NCBI GenBank assembly: GCA_021613335.1
Contig: JAJTWR010000095.1
Coordinates: 62,001-126,000 of the forward strand
DNA: 64,000 nucleotides
Direction: 5' to 3'
From: Whitmania pigra
Taxonomy: Eukaryota; Annelida; Clitellata; Hirudinida; Haemopidae
Below, in pieces: positions 26,960-36,004 of this stretch. A model generated the notes under the pieces. It made no database searches. It was not told the DNA's origin and saw only the letters and a list, made by a program, of their open reading frames with translations. Positions within the stretch are counted from its first letter, which is position 1, and each line of letters begins with the position of its first letter. The position numbers and the translations under genes are program-made.

Positions 26960-29428
26960 ATGAACCGTTTCTTCTGCTGCTGTTTAATCTTAATGGGGTT
27001 TCATGTAAAAGCCCAAATGGCATCGCCCGATACTTTTTTGGGATACGAATTGGGTAGCGATTTTACTCCTCATTATAAAGTTGTTGCGTATTTTAAACAA
27101 ATAGCCTCCGCTAATAAAAACATAAAACTGGAGAGCTATGGCAAAACTTACCAAGGCCGCGAGCTTTTGGTTGCCATTATTTCTGACCCCAAAAACATCG
27201 ATAATTTAGAGCAGATCAGGAAAAATAATCTGGCCCTTTCATTGGCGGATAAATCGGCAAAAACCAATTTGCCAGCTATTTTATGGTTGAGTTATAATGT
27301 ACACGGAAATGAGGCAAGTTCGACCGAAACGGCCATGAAAGTTTTATACGCGCTTGCCAACGATGGCGGAAACCTCAAAAAATGGTTGAAAAACGTGATT
27401 GTAATTATTGACCCTTGCTTAAATCCGGATGGCAGAGATCGGTACGTAAACGATTACAACTCCATCAAAGATGTTGTGCCTAATCCAAATCCCGAAAGTC
27501 GCGAACATAACGAGCCTAATCCGAGCGGACGGTCAAATCATTATTATTTTGACTTGAACAGAGATTGGGCTTGGCAAAAACAAGCGGAAACCCAACAGCG
27601 TTTAGCCTTGTATCATCAGTGGATGCCCCATGTGCATGTAGATTTTCATGAACAAAATTATAACGATTCTTACTTTTTTACTCCGGCCTCCGAACCTATT
27701 CATGTAGACATCACTCCTTGGCAAAAAGAATTTCAAATGATTATCGGTAAAAACAATGCGAAATACTTTGATGAACAAGGTTGGAAATATTTTACCAAAG
27801 AACGATTCGATTTGTTATATCCGTCCTACGGCGATACATATCCGCTTTACAATGGCGCTATAGGCATGACTTATGAACAAGGCGGCATTAGGGCGGGATT
27901 AGCCGTGATAACCAATAGCGGCGATACGTTAACGCTAAAAAACCGCATTGAACATCATTTTACCGCCTCAATAGCAACCTTGGAAACAGTTTCTGAAAAC
28001 GCGCAGCGATTGGTGTATGAATTCAAGAAATTTTTTGAACACAACCAAACCAACCCGCCCGGATTATACAAAACTTATGTGGTTAAAGCCCAAAACAATG
28101 GTTCTCGTTTGAATAAATTGACTCAACTGCTTTCAAAAAATAATATTAACTATGCTTTTGGAGGCAATAAAATTTTAAATGGCTACAGCTTTGAGTCTCA
28201 AAAAATAGAACCGTTTAAAATTGAGCGTAACGATTTGATTGTTAACCTGCAACAACCCCGTTCTGTGCTGGCGAACGTGCTTTTTGAACCTCAAACAAAA
28301 ATAACCGACAGCAATACCTACGATATCACCGCCTGGGCCTTGCCTTATTTATACGGCTTAAGCGCTTATGGGCTTAAAGAAGCTCTTACAGGAAGTTTTC
28401 ATGCTATTGAAAATAAAAAATCTTCTTTTAATACCATGGCTAAACCCTACGCTTGGATTATCCCTTGGGCAAATACGGAAGATGCTAAAACGCTTATCGC
28501 TTTGCAAAAAAAGAATATAAAAGTTCGCATAGCCGATGAAGATTTTACCATTGACGGAAAAAATTATCCCTCAGGCACATTGCTGGTTTATAGAGCCGAT
28601 AATGAAAAGTTGAATAAAAATTTTACGAAGTTTTTAAACCAAATACAAAGCGATTTTAACCTTATTTTTGAACCTCTTGCAAGCGGCTTTGTAGAGAAAG
28701 GGAAAGATCTTGGCTCTAATAGATATCGCTTATTAAACGTGCCTAAAATTGCAATAATAACCGGCGAAGAGGTTTCCCCTAATGCCTTGGGGGAACTTTG
28801 GCATTATTTTGAGCAAGAACTAGCCTATCCGGTTTCTTTGATAAATACACAGAATGCAGCTCGTTTAGAGATCCATAAAATAAATACCTTGATTATACCC
28901 GACGGATCTTATAATGATAAATTGGCCGAGCAGCTTAGCGTTTGGCTTGCTGCCGGAGGAAAATTAATCCTGTTGGAAGACGCAATTACGGCGTTCATTG
29001 ACAAAAAAAATTTCGATATCAAGAAAAAAGAATATCCTAAAGAAGAAACCAAAGAAAATTATAAAACATATATAGAAAAACCTAATTTTGAAAACGCCAT
29101 ACAAGGCGCCATCTATAAAATTACGCTAGACCAAACTAACCCGCTTTGCACAGGTTTAGGCAAATACTTTTATGCCATAAAAACCAATGATAGAAATTAC
29201 GAGTTATTACCTGAAGGACATAACGCGGGGATTTTAAAACCAAACAGCTATTTGGCAGGTATTGTTGGCATTAATATCCAAAAAAAACTAACGGCAGGTC
29301 TTCAAATCGGAATCCAGAAATTTGGAAAAGGAAGCGTTATTTACATTGCCAATAACATTTTATTTAGGTCTTTACTTGAAAGCGGCAAACAAATGCTAAA
29401 TAATATTCTTTTTTTGGTTGAGCAATAA
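26960..29428 (+). CDS. Secreted M14 family zinc carboxypeptidase
   Basis: 822 residues with a signal peptide (1-19). The catalytic domain (about 35-340) has zinc ligands His115 and Glu118 in NVHGNEASS and a third His in VDFHEQN (about 230), with the substrate-binding NPDGRDR (156-161) between. A long C-terminal half of unclear role follows (beta-rich, with a Rossmann-like GEEVSPNALGELW segment near 613). It fits the Bacteroidota M14 peptidases secreted to degrade peptides or remodel peptidoglycan. No type IX secretion tail is obvious. It is monocistronic, and the second MITE-like copy begins 8 nt after its stop. Confidence 0.9.
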   Translation: MNRFFCCCLILMGFHVKAQMASPDTFLGYELGSDFTPHYKVVAYFKQIASANKNIKLESYGKTYQGRELLVAIISDPKNIDNLEQIRKNNLALSLADKSAKTNLPAILWLSYNVHGNEASSTETAMKVLYALANDGGNLKKWLKNVIVIIDPCLNPDGRDRYVNDYNSIKDVVPNPNPESREHNEPNPSGRSNHYYFDLNRDWAWQKQAETQQRLALYHQWMPHVHVDFHEQNYNDSYFFTPASEPIHVDITPWQKEFQMIIGKNNAKYFDEQGWKYFTKERFDLLYPSYGDTYPLYNGAIGMTYEQGGIRAGLAVITNSGDTLTLKNRIEHHFTASIATLETVSENAQRLVYEFKKFFEHNQTNPPGLYKTYVVKAQNNGSRLNKLTQLLSKNNINYAFGGNKILNGYSFESQKIEPFKIERNDLIVNLQQPRSVLANVLFEPQTKITDSNTYDITAWALPYLYGLSAYGLKEALTGSFHAIENKKSSFNTMAKPYAWIIPWANTEDAKTLIALQKKNIKVRIADEDFTIDGKNYPSGTLLVYRADNEKLNKNFTKFLNQIQSDFNLIFEPLASGFVEKGKDLGSNRYRLLNVPKIAIITGEEVSPNALGELWHYFEQELAYPVSLINTQNAARLEIHKINTLIIPDGSYNDKLAEQLSVWLAAGGKLILLEDAITAFIDKKNFDIKKKEYPKEETKENYKTYIEKPNFENAIQGAIYKITLDQTNPLCTGLGKYFYAIKTNDRNYELLPEGHNAGILKPNSYLAGIVGINIQKKLTAGLQIGIQKFGKGSVIYIANNILFRSLLESGKQMLNNILFLVEQ

Positions 29429-29436
29429 AACATTTC

Positions 29437-29594
29437 TGATTGTCCGTTTAGTTCCCCAATGTTTCATATTTATTTGCTAATTTTTTATTAAATTACTTTA
29501 ATTTTTATAAATTTTTCCGGCCAACTTATAAAAACGTTATTAAATAGCTGACTATAAAACTATTCTTTTTGATAGGCTATTTAACGGACAATCA
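29437..29594. mobile_element. MITE-like element, copy 2 (inverted relative to copy 1)
   Basis: 158 bp with terminal repeats TGATTGTCCGTTTAGTT at the left and TTAACGGACAATCA at the right. Its reverse complement aligns along its length with 5927-6099. It fills the gap between the M14 peptidase stop and the DUF3995 gene. The right end supplies the last codons and stop of the DUF3995 frame (29581-29594). Confidence 0.7.
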
Positions 29595-30006
29595 ATAGAA
29601 TTATTGTCAATATTCCAATTATCAAGCACAATGGCGAATAATATTTTGTGTCGTTCAGTCCAAATTTGGTGTGCTTAATTTTTTTAAAAAAGCCGACATA
29701 ATTAAATTCTCCAATGGCTCGTAAAATGAAAATTCCCGCAACAATGTAGAGGCCGTATTTGTTAAGCCAAGAGGGGATTGAAAAGTTAAAAAAGCTTGCT
29801 TGTTGTAAAATAAAAATACCAATTGCTAATAAACTGAAAGCAACTACAATCGTTGGTATAATTCCCGGCAGTTGAGGTTTTATACTATTGTCTTTTGTTG
29901 GAAAAACAACTTGACTTCCCCAACTTCCGCCAAAGCCCCAATAAAAATGAATTGCTGATAGAGACGTAAAAATCAAGAATAATATTATTGAAATAAATGC
30001 CGCCAT
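29581..30006 (-). CDS. DUF3995 family membrane protein
   Basis: 141 residues with four hydrophobic helices (about 4-24, 47-68, 84-104 and 121-140). The HFYWGFGGSWG and LPGIIPTIVV stretches and the spacing of helices match DUF3995, small integral membrane proteins of unknown function. The last four codons and TAA fall in the terminal repeat of the neighbouring MITE-like element, so the natural C-terminus may have been altered slightly. It lies alone between the element and a decayed region. Confidence 0.7.
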   Translation of the reverse strand: MAAFISIILFLIFTSLSAIHFYWGFGGSWGSQVVFPTKDNSIKPQLPGIIPTIVVAFSLLAIGIFILQQASFFNFSIPSWLNKYGLYIVAGIFILRAIGEFNYVGFFKKIKHTKFGLNDTKYYSPLCLIIGILTIILLIVR

Positions 30007-30181
30007 TTTTTATTAATTAGTTAAGGTTAAATGTAATTATAATTCCCATATTTACATTCATTTATCATTCTTTATCCCAAGATAATTATCTATATTTTAA
30101 AAAGTATTTTTTTTTCAAAATACTTAAGAAGCCGGCCAATTCCAACTAATCCATCGCAGAAAGTAAAATTAATTTCCTCTA

Positions 30182-30888
30182 TGGAGGCGCGAAAACTGAA
30201 TCGACGGCTCCGGCAGTTCCTAAATTTACCGCCCAATTAGACGCCTCCGACCCCAAATCGCAAATTCAGATTTCTTGGAAAGACCATACCGACTTTGGTA
30301 CTGTAAACCCGGCAACCCCGCATACAAGCTGGAAATTTCTACCGATGGTCAAACCTTTACCGCGCTTCCTTCCGGCAATATAAAAATGAACAACGCGGCT
30401 ACCCCGTCTAGCTTCTATACTGCCGACCAACTGCTAAGCGCTGTAAAAAAAGCATGGAAAAAGAACCCATACCGCCAACTCAAAGAGGCATAAGGCCGAT
30501 GGTACCCGGTGTCGTATCAACAGTTGGCTGTGCCTTCTGGTTTGGAAGCAGGGTTTGGTCTTACCATCAATATCATTAATGGCGGTTTAGAAAGCAATGT
30601 AGGTAAGACTGATAACCGTCAGGCGCGCAGGATTGGTTTTTTTGCCCGCTATCTTGATTGTTTTGGTACGGTGAAAAAAGGGAGAAATGACCGCGCTAAC
30701 TTACCCGTTAGCCCTGCTGTAAGTAATAATAGCGGCGTGGGCGGCGACCCCGTACCTGCCGAAACAATAGAAACGATGAAGAACTTGACATAACCTGCCC
30801 GGCGAAGGGTTAAAGGGCACAAATGATTTTCCTTCTGACGCTAAAATACCCAGTAATTTAAGTAGCATATATCAGGGAAGTTTATATT
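30182..30888 (+). pseudogene. Decayed Fn3 + GH19 chitinase-like gene
   Basis: Fragments of one plus-strand gene lie in different frames. First comes a fibronectin-III-like stretch (KFTAQLDASDPKSQIQISW at about 30219-30275, then after a frame change AYKLEISTDGQTFTALPSG near 30317-30370). Then a piece with TINIINGGLES (about 30563-30595) and ARRIGFFARYLD (about 30626-30661) matches the conserved C-terminal half of family 19 chitinases. A last piece ends IPSNLSSIYQGSLY with a TAA near 30888. At least three frame changes or stops and no full frame make it a pseudogene of a secreted chitinase- or lysozyme-like enzyme. Confidence 0.6.
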
Positions 30889-30912
30889 AAACCTAAGCCG
30901 GTAATATTTATT

Positions 30913-30936
30913 AAACAAAAAGTGCTTTTTGTTTTT
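30913..30936. terminator. AT-rich hairpin after the decayed gene
   Basis: AAACAAAAAG and CTTTTTGTTT pair around a 2-nt gap, then a T-run. It fits a weak terminator shared by the decayed chitinase-like gene and the convergent decarboxylase-like gene. The AT-only stem makes it uncertain. Confidence 0.4.
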
Positions 30937-30995
30937 ACCGCTGTTATATTATACGGGTCCTTGTAAAGAAAATATGTTTAAGAATTATATTTCTT

Positions 30996-31646
30996 TTACC
31001 GTCCGGAAACATTTGTTGCATAGAATACCTGGACAGAAGTTTTACTTATGGTTAACTTAGATAATGTCCGAGAAACAGCCCCCTCATTAAATGACGCTGC
31101 AGCTTTTATGCCAAAATTCTTAACCCTGTAAATACCATTGGCTTGTAGACAAGTTCTTAGCAATTGATTAGATTTTTTAGTATAAGCGCAATATGTAAAG
31201 GCCTTTTTTTGATTTGGTAAACCTAATTTATTAATACTAAGCGTCATTTCTAAAATATTATTATTATAGAGCAAGCGCTTGATACTTTTTTCGTTTTCTT
31301 CAAAAACCAATCTTCTTTGTACTTTGGGGAATCCCCATATCTCAGAACCTGCGATAAAAGATTCTTCTGTGCTAACAAGTAGATAATATATATAACTGCC
31401 ATTTTTATTATAAACCTTATTAGGAAATAAAGGGTTATACTTTTTTGCAGCGCTTTCCCCGCTAACTTGTTTATATTGCACAGGAATAGAGACAAGAAAT
31501 TCATCATAAGGTTTTAAACCGCTTACTTTAGGATATTTGTATACGCCAAAGGATATTAATGCTTTATCTTTTGAAACTGTAATTGGAACAAGGTCTTTCG
31601 GCAAAAGTGTTTTAGCTTGCTCAATTGACAAAGTAAAGGTTGCCAT
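30996..31646 (-). CDS. Acetoacetate decarboxylase (ADC) family protein
   Basis: 216 residues of the ADC beta-barrel fold. The central signature GSEIWGFPKVQRRLVFEE near 98-115 keeps the Lys that forms the Schiff base in true decarboxylases, but the second Lys of the usual PKK pair is Val. Other ADC blocks are ISFGVYKYPKVSG and EFLVSIPVQYK. Many relatives are not decarboxylases, so activity is open. The ATG at 31646 overlaps the stop of a short upstream frame that encodes a signal peptide broken by a frameshift (31646-31785). The ancestral protein may therefore have been secreted. Confidence 0.75.
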   Translation of the reverse strand: MATFTLSIEQAKTLLPKDLVPITVSKDKALISFGVYKYPKVSGLKPYDEFLVSIPVQYKQVSGESAAKKYNPLFPNKVYNKNGSYIYYLLVSTEESFIAGSEIWGFPKVQRRLVFEENEKSIKRLLYNNNILEMTLSINKLGLPNQKKAFTYCAYTKKSNQLLRTCLQANGIYRVKNFGIKAAASFNEGAVSRTLSKLTISKTSVQVFYATNVSGR

Positions 31647-31785
31647 TATCCAAGTAAAGTTTTCGTACTGTAAAGAAGTTTCACTTTACTTCCATTGCTT
31701 AAAACGTATGTGTTGCTCTCTTGAGCAGAGAGATGAAATGCCGATAATGTAACGGCTAAAATGCTCAAAAAAATAATGTCTTCAT
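31646..31785 (-). pseudogene. Frameshifted signal-peptide leader upstream of the ADC gene
   Basis: An ATG at 31785 begins a frame that hits TGA after six codons, in a run of seven T (67-73 of 31700). Read one base longer, the region encodes a clear signal peptide (ILAVTLSAFHLSAQE) and a short mature stretch ending with a TAA that overlaps the ADC start as TAATG. Two small frame changes would fuse it to the ADC protein. It may be decay, phase variation by slippage, or sequence error. Confidence 0.5.
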
Positions 31786-32120
31786 TTGTTTATTAATTTA
31801 ATGTAACATAAAAGTATAATTCTTAAATTACCGCTACATTGATTCAAATCAAGAAATAACAAACTGTCTTAACTCGTAGCGGATTGTTAAAAAAAGGCGC
31901 TCAAACCACTAAAAATTAGTATATTATATTGATCTTGAACAAGATATTATTATAATATCAGCAGCTTAACAATGAATTAATTTTGAAAGAATCAAGAAAA
32001 ATTTCAAAGAAAAATGATTTTTATTTTAAAAATATAAACCAAACCTTTCTGACCTAGAATTAATTAGCCTAATTATTCGGGCAAAGTATAAATCAACTTC
32101 GTTTAATGATGCTTTAAGGG
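31786..32120. other. Intergenic region, no gene seen
   Basis: 335 bp, very AT-rich, between the Crp-type regulator and the ADC gene on the same strand. No coding frame or strong hairpin was found. It presumably carries the ADC promoter and possibly a regulator site. Confidence 0.45.
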
Positions 32121-32690
32121 TTATTTTATTTCTTTTCTTACCCGACTTAGCGTTTCGGGCGCGATGTTAAGATAAGAAGCAATCATATATAAAGGTACCC
32201 TTTTTATCCAATGCGGTTTTTGGGCAAGTAAGTTACTATATCTTTCTTTGGGAGATTGAGTCATAAGTGTCGCTTCTCTAAGTTTTTTTTCAATAAACAA
32301 CTCTTCCGCATACAGTCTTCCTAACCGCTCGCCAGATTTAGACATACGATATAATTCTTGCAGCGATTTAAATTTTATAGCCAGCAGCGTAGCGTCTTCA
32401 ATGGTCTTAAGAAATATGTTAGAAGGCTGTTGGGTTAAAAACGATGCATAAGAAGAAACAAACTGATTCTCAAAACGAAAGTCTATATTGTATTCTATCC
32501 CATTCGCTAAGTAATATTTACGAACTACGCCCTGTTCTATAAAATATAAGTATTTTTCGGTTTGTCCTTCTGCTGTGATGATTGCGTCTTTTTTTAGTTT
32601 TTTTTGTATAAAACGAGCTTTCATTTCTTCCCATTCAGCATCTGAAAGGACGTTTTTAAAATCAATAATTATTTTTATGTTTTCCCTCAT
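32121..32690 (-). CDS. Crp/Fnr family transcription regulator
   Basis: 189 residues from the ATG at 32690. The cyclic-nucleotide-binding-like fold covers about 20-125 (ITAEGQTEKYLYFIEQGVVRKYY). The C-terminal helix-turn-helix is in VPLYMIASYLNIAPETLSRVRKE, typical of the short Bacteroidota Crp/Fnr regulators. A frame 45 codons longer starts at 32825, but its extra residues (Cys-rich, unlike the family) make it doubtful. No Fnr-type Fe-S cysteines are in the preferred product. It is the gene just upstream of the ADC gene and may regulate it (inference). Confidence 0.8.
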   Translation of the reverse strand: MRENIKIIIDFKNVLSDAEWEEMKARFIQKKLKKDAIITAEGQTEKYLYFIEQGVVRKYYLANGIEYNIDFRFENQFVSSYASFLTQQPSNIFLKTIEDATLLAIKFKSLQELYRMSKSGERLGRLYAEELFIEKKLREATLMTQSPKERYSNLLAQKPHWIKRVPLYMIASYLNIAPETLSRVRKEIK

Positions 32691-32953
32691 GTTATATGTT
32701 GTATACAACTTTTGTGTTGACGCATATTTTTGTATACCGGTTTGTTCATAAAATTTTTCTCGATAGATGGGCAATTCAGGGCAATAAAAACATTTTTTTA
32801 CCTCTTCGGGATAGCTACAATACATATTTGTCTGCGCAGTTTTTTATTCAAAAACAACATCGTTTTTTAAGTAAAAGAGCTTACCGTAATCAGGCAGCTA
32901 AATTATCGAAAATCTTTTGCCGTGGTTCAGAATTATATAAAAAAATAATCTTT

Positions 32954-33916
32954 TTAAAATAAATCTTTGATAATTTGTTCTATACTTAAGCCTTCTGCCT
33001 CTGCGCGATAATTACGTACCATACGATGGCGTAAAATGGGTTCTGCCACAGCTTGAACGTCTTCTATATCGGGAGCATATTTGCCTGAAATTGCCGCATG
33101 GCATTTTGCGCCCAAAACCAAAAACTGAGACGCGCGGGGGCCGGCTCCCCAAGAAACATAATTATTAATCGCGGCAGAAGCCAATTGAGTTTTAGGGCGC
33201 GTTTTGGTGGCTAATTTTACCGCATATTCCAGTACGTTATCGGTTATCGGAATACTCCTGATTAGCTTTTGAAAAGCCTGAATTTCTTTGCCTTTAATGA
33301 TTTTTTTCAGCTCAACTACCCGATTAGCGGTAGTGTTTTTCACAATAGTGAGTTCGTCTTCAAACTTTGGATAATTTAGCTGAATATTGAACATGAAACG
33401 GTCTAACTGCGCTTCAGGCAAAGGATAAGTGCCTTCCTGTTCGATAGGATTTTGAGTAGCCAGCACAAAGAACAACTGAGGCAGTTTATGCGTATGGCCG
33501 GCTGCCGTTACCGCTTTTTCTTGCATGGCTTCTAACAAGGCTGCTTGCGTTTTAGGCGGGGTACGGTTAATCTCGTCAGCTAAAATGATGTTGGAAAAAA
33601 TAGGGCCTTTAATAAATTTAAAATGACGGTCTTCGTTTAAAATTTCAGTACCAATAATATCGCTGGGCATCAAATCTGGAGTAAATTGTATTCGGTTAAA
33701 ATCCATATCTAAAACCTTGGACACGGTTTGTACCAATAAGGTTTTTGCCAATCCGGGTACGCCAACAAGTAAACAATGCCCGTTACTGAAAAAGGCAATT
33801 AATACGGATTTAATAATATCGTCTTGTCCTATTACAACTTTGCTTATTTCAGTTTGAATATTTTTGAAGGATTGGCATAGCGCGTCAACTCCTTCAACCT
33901 CGTTATTAAATTGCAT
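32954..33916 (-). CDS. MoxR family AAA+ ATPase
   Basis: 320 residues. Walker A-like LVGVPGLAKTLLVQTVSK lies near 55-72. Walker B ILADEINRTPPKTQAALLEAM lies near 112-132, and sensor-1 VLATQNPIEQEGTYPLPEAQ near 151-170, which is the MoxR signature. MoxR ATPases act as chaperones or metal-insertion helpers, often with von Willebrand partners. Here no VWA gene is adjacent; instead it follows a SurA-like chaperone by 3 nt. It is the last gene of a three-gene minus-strand operon. Confidence 0.92.
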   Translation of the reverse strand: MQFNNEVEGVDALCQSFKNIQTEISKVVIGQDDIIKSVLIAFFSNGHCLLVGVPGLAKTLLVQTVSKVLDMDFNRIQFTPDLMPSDIIGTEILNEDRHFKFIKGPIFSNIILADEINRTPPKTQAALLEAMQEKAVTAAGHTHKLPQLFFVLATQNPIEQEGTYPLPEAQLDRFMFNIQLNYPKFEDELTIVKNTTANRVVELKKIIKGKEIQAFQKLIRSIPITDNVLEYAVKLATKTRPKTQLASAAINNYVSWGAGPRASQFLVLGAKCHAAISGKYAPDIEDVQAVAEPILRHRMVRNYRAEAEGLSIEQIIKDLF

Positions 33917-33919
33917 CAG

Positions 33920-35287
33920 CTATTTTGTCTGTTTGTCTTTGTTTATCCACATCTTTAATTCGGCGCAGTCGGCAAACTCTTCGTCAATTCTAACATAAGT
34001 GTTTTCTTTCCGTTTTTCAAACCATTCGCTAATTACCTTCGATCTTTTTTCCGCTTCTGCGAGTTCTTTAAATTTAGGATAATCTTGCTCTAAATTGCCT
34101 TTATGAGGCTGTGTTTTAGATTTTAAGAAAAAAATTTTAAACCCTTCTTTACCTCTTTGTTGATCTTTAAACGAAATCGGTTTAGAAATGCTGCCTACTT
34201 TCATGGTATCAATAACGGTAAATACCGTTGGATCTAACTTTTCAATCGGAATTAAAGTAGTTCTAGACGATTGATTTTCTAAATAAAGCAACATACCCCC
34301 GTTATATTGAGTTTCTCTATCGTCGGAATATAAGGAGGCCGCCGTAGAAAAGGTTAACTTTTTATCTCTCAACTTTTTGTAAATAGTGTCTGCTTTAAGT
34401 TCTAAGCGTTGTAAGCTAGCCGGGGTGGTTAAAGGCCTAATTAAAATATGCCTCACCTGAGCTTGTTCGCCTCTGCGTTCTAAAACCTGCAAAAAATGGA
34501 AGCCATATTCTGTTTCAAATACCGGAGAAAGCTCGCCTGCTTTTAATTTAAAGGCCCATGCGACAAATTCTTTTTCCATGGTGCTTCTGTCAATAAAGCC
34601 TAAATCGCCTCCTTCAAGGGCCGAACCGGGATCTTCAGAATAGGTTTTAGCTAAAAAAGCAAAATCTTCGCCGCTTTTTACCCGTAACCTGATGGCTTCT
34701 AACTTGTCGCGATATTTTTGCTTTTCCGCTTTGGTTAATTTGGGAGTTAAAGTAATTTCACCTACTTCTACCTCGGTGCCAATATTGGGCAAACTGTCTT
34801 TGGGATAGCTTTCAAAATGTTTTTTTACTTCCTGAGGCGTTACGTTCATATTTTTGGTAATTTCCGCCTGCATTTTTTGCGCAATCAATCCTTCTTTTAC
34901 TTCTGAACGCATCTCGTCTTTATATTGGAGGATAGATTTACCCAGGAATTGTTCCATACGATCTTGCCCGCCCATACGCTGAATTTGGTAGCGCATCCTT
35001 CTGTCTAGCTCATCGCTTACAATATTGTCGTCTACCATAATTGAGTCAAGCTCTGCTTGTTGTTTTAACAATTTTTGAATAAGCATTTGTTGCAAAAAAT
35101 GGCATTTAACCTGCTCTTTTGGCGGGTTTCCTTGGTTCAGATAAAGGGCATATTGCTGGTTTAGTTCAGAAAGCAGAATGATATTTCCCCCAATTGTTGC
35201 AATAACTTTATCTACGGCGGCTTTTTGTGCCTTTACTTGTAAAATTAATCCTAAAAGGATCAAAATTCCTGAAAAAATTCTCTTCAT
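33920..35287 (-). CDS. surA: Periplasmic peptidyl-prolyl isomerase, SurA-like
   Basis: 455 residues with a signal peptide (1-20). A SurA N-domain (about 24-165) is followed by two parvulin domains: one around 172-270 (KTYSEDPGSALEGGDLGFI, AFKLKAGELSPVFETEYGF), the other around 275-385 (VRHILIRPL, YSDDRETQYNGGMLLYLEN). SurA helps outer-membrane proteins fold, fitting a lineage rich in TonB receptors. It lies between a short SurA-N-like protein and MoxR, with gaps of 29 and 3 nt. Confidence 0.88.
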   Translation of the reverse strand: MKRIFSGILILLGLILQVKAQKAAVDKVIATIGGNIILLSELNQQYALYLNQGNPPKEQVKCHFLQQMLIQKLLKQQAELDSIMVDDNIVSDELDRRMRYQIQRMGGQDRMEQFLGKSILQYKDEMRSEVKEGLIAQKMQAEITKNMNVTPQEVKKHFESYPKDSLPNIGTEVEVGEITLTPKLTKAEKQKYRDKLEAIRLRVKSGEDFAFLAKTYSEDPGSALEGGDLGFIDRSTMEKEFVAWAFKLKAGELSPVFETEYGFHFLQVLERRGEQAQVRHILIRPLTTPASLQRLELKADTIYKKLRDKKLTFSTAASLYSDDRETQYNGGMLLYLENQSSRTTLIPIEKLDPTVFTVIDTMKVGSISKPISFKDQQRGKEGFKIFFLKSKTQPHKGNLEQDYPKFKELAEAEKRSKVISEWFEKRKENTYVRIDEEFADCAELKMWINKDKQTK

Positions 35288-35316
35288 CTATTTTTTTACT
35301 TAATTGCGTGCATCAT

Positions 35317-35910
35317 TTAAAATTTAGTAAGTTTTTTTAATTCATCTTGATTAACTTTTACGGCATACTTTTTTTTTAAATCATTAATCCAATCGTTTTC
35401 TAAAATTTGTTGATAATCAGAAATTACCTGACCTTTTACCTCTTCGTAAGGTTTATGCTCATATTTGGCCCTGTTTTTTTCGAAATAATCGATCAATTCA
35501 AATTCGTTATTCCGAACTTTGCTCCAAATTTTTTGTTCAGAAATATTAAACATTAAAACCCCTTCTCTGTATTCATTTAAAATATAGTTGTATTCAACGC
35601 TTTTTGGCGATATCTTTTTTTGATTTTTTAACGCTGTTTCATAACTTTCAATTTCAGCTTTGTATGAAGTGTCTGCATCCAGTTTCATCGCTCTCGCATC
35701 GGCCACCTTCAGTTTAAAATTGATGTAAAGTTCCAAATAAAATAACAAATCCTGAAACTTGGGATGCGAAACGCCCGCATGATTTTTTTTATATAACCAC
35801 ATAAACTCTTTGCTACTGATAGCCATTCCGTTTACCACAGCCACATTCTGAGCGAAAATTTGAAAAGTAAAAAGGGTTAATAAACAAATAAAAAGAGTTT
35901 TTCTGACCAA
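35317..35910 (-). CDS. Short SurA-N-like periplasmic protein lacking the isomerase domain
   Basis: 197 residues, TTG start, signal peptide 1-20 (ICLLTLFTFQIFAQ). The rest is helical: MAISSKEFMWLYKKN, then DLLFYLELYINFKLKVADAR, as in the N-domain of Bacteroidota parvulin proteins (family members are commonly about 450 residues or more). The segment EYREGVLMFNISEQKIWSKV normally precedes the parvulin domain, but here it leads straight to the C-terminal helix VKGQVISDYQQILENDWI. The PPIase domain is missing, perhaps by internal deletion. It is the first gene of the operon. Confidence 0.7.
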   Translation of the reverse strand: MVRKTLFICLLTLFTFQIFAQNVAVVNGMAISSKEFMWLYKKNHAGVSHPKFQDLLFYLELYINFKLKVADARAMKLDADTSYKAEIESYETALKNQKKISPKSVEYNYILNEYREGVLMFNISEQKIWSKVRNNEFELIDYFEKNRAKYEHKPYEEVKGQVISDYQQILENDWINDLKKKYAVKVNQDELKKLTKF

Positions 35911-36004
35911 AGGTTGTAGTTGTTAATTTTAAAGGATAAAAATAACAAATTACAGGCTATAATAAGATTTTTAACTAAATTTAACAGAAAAATTTTTCAA
36001 AAAA

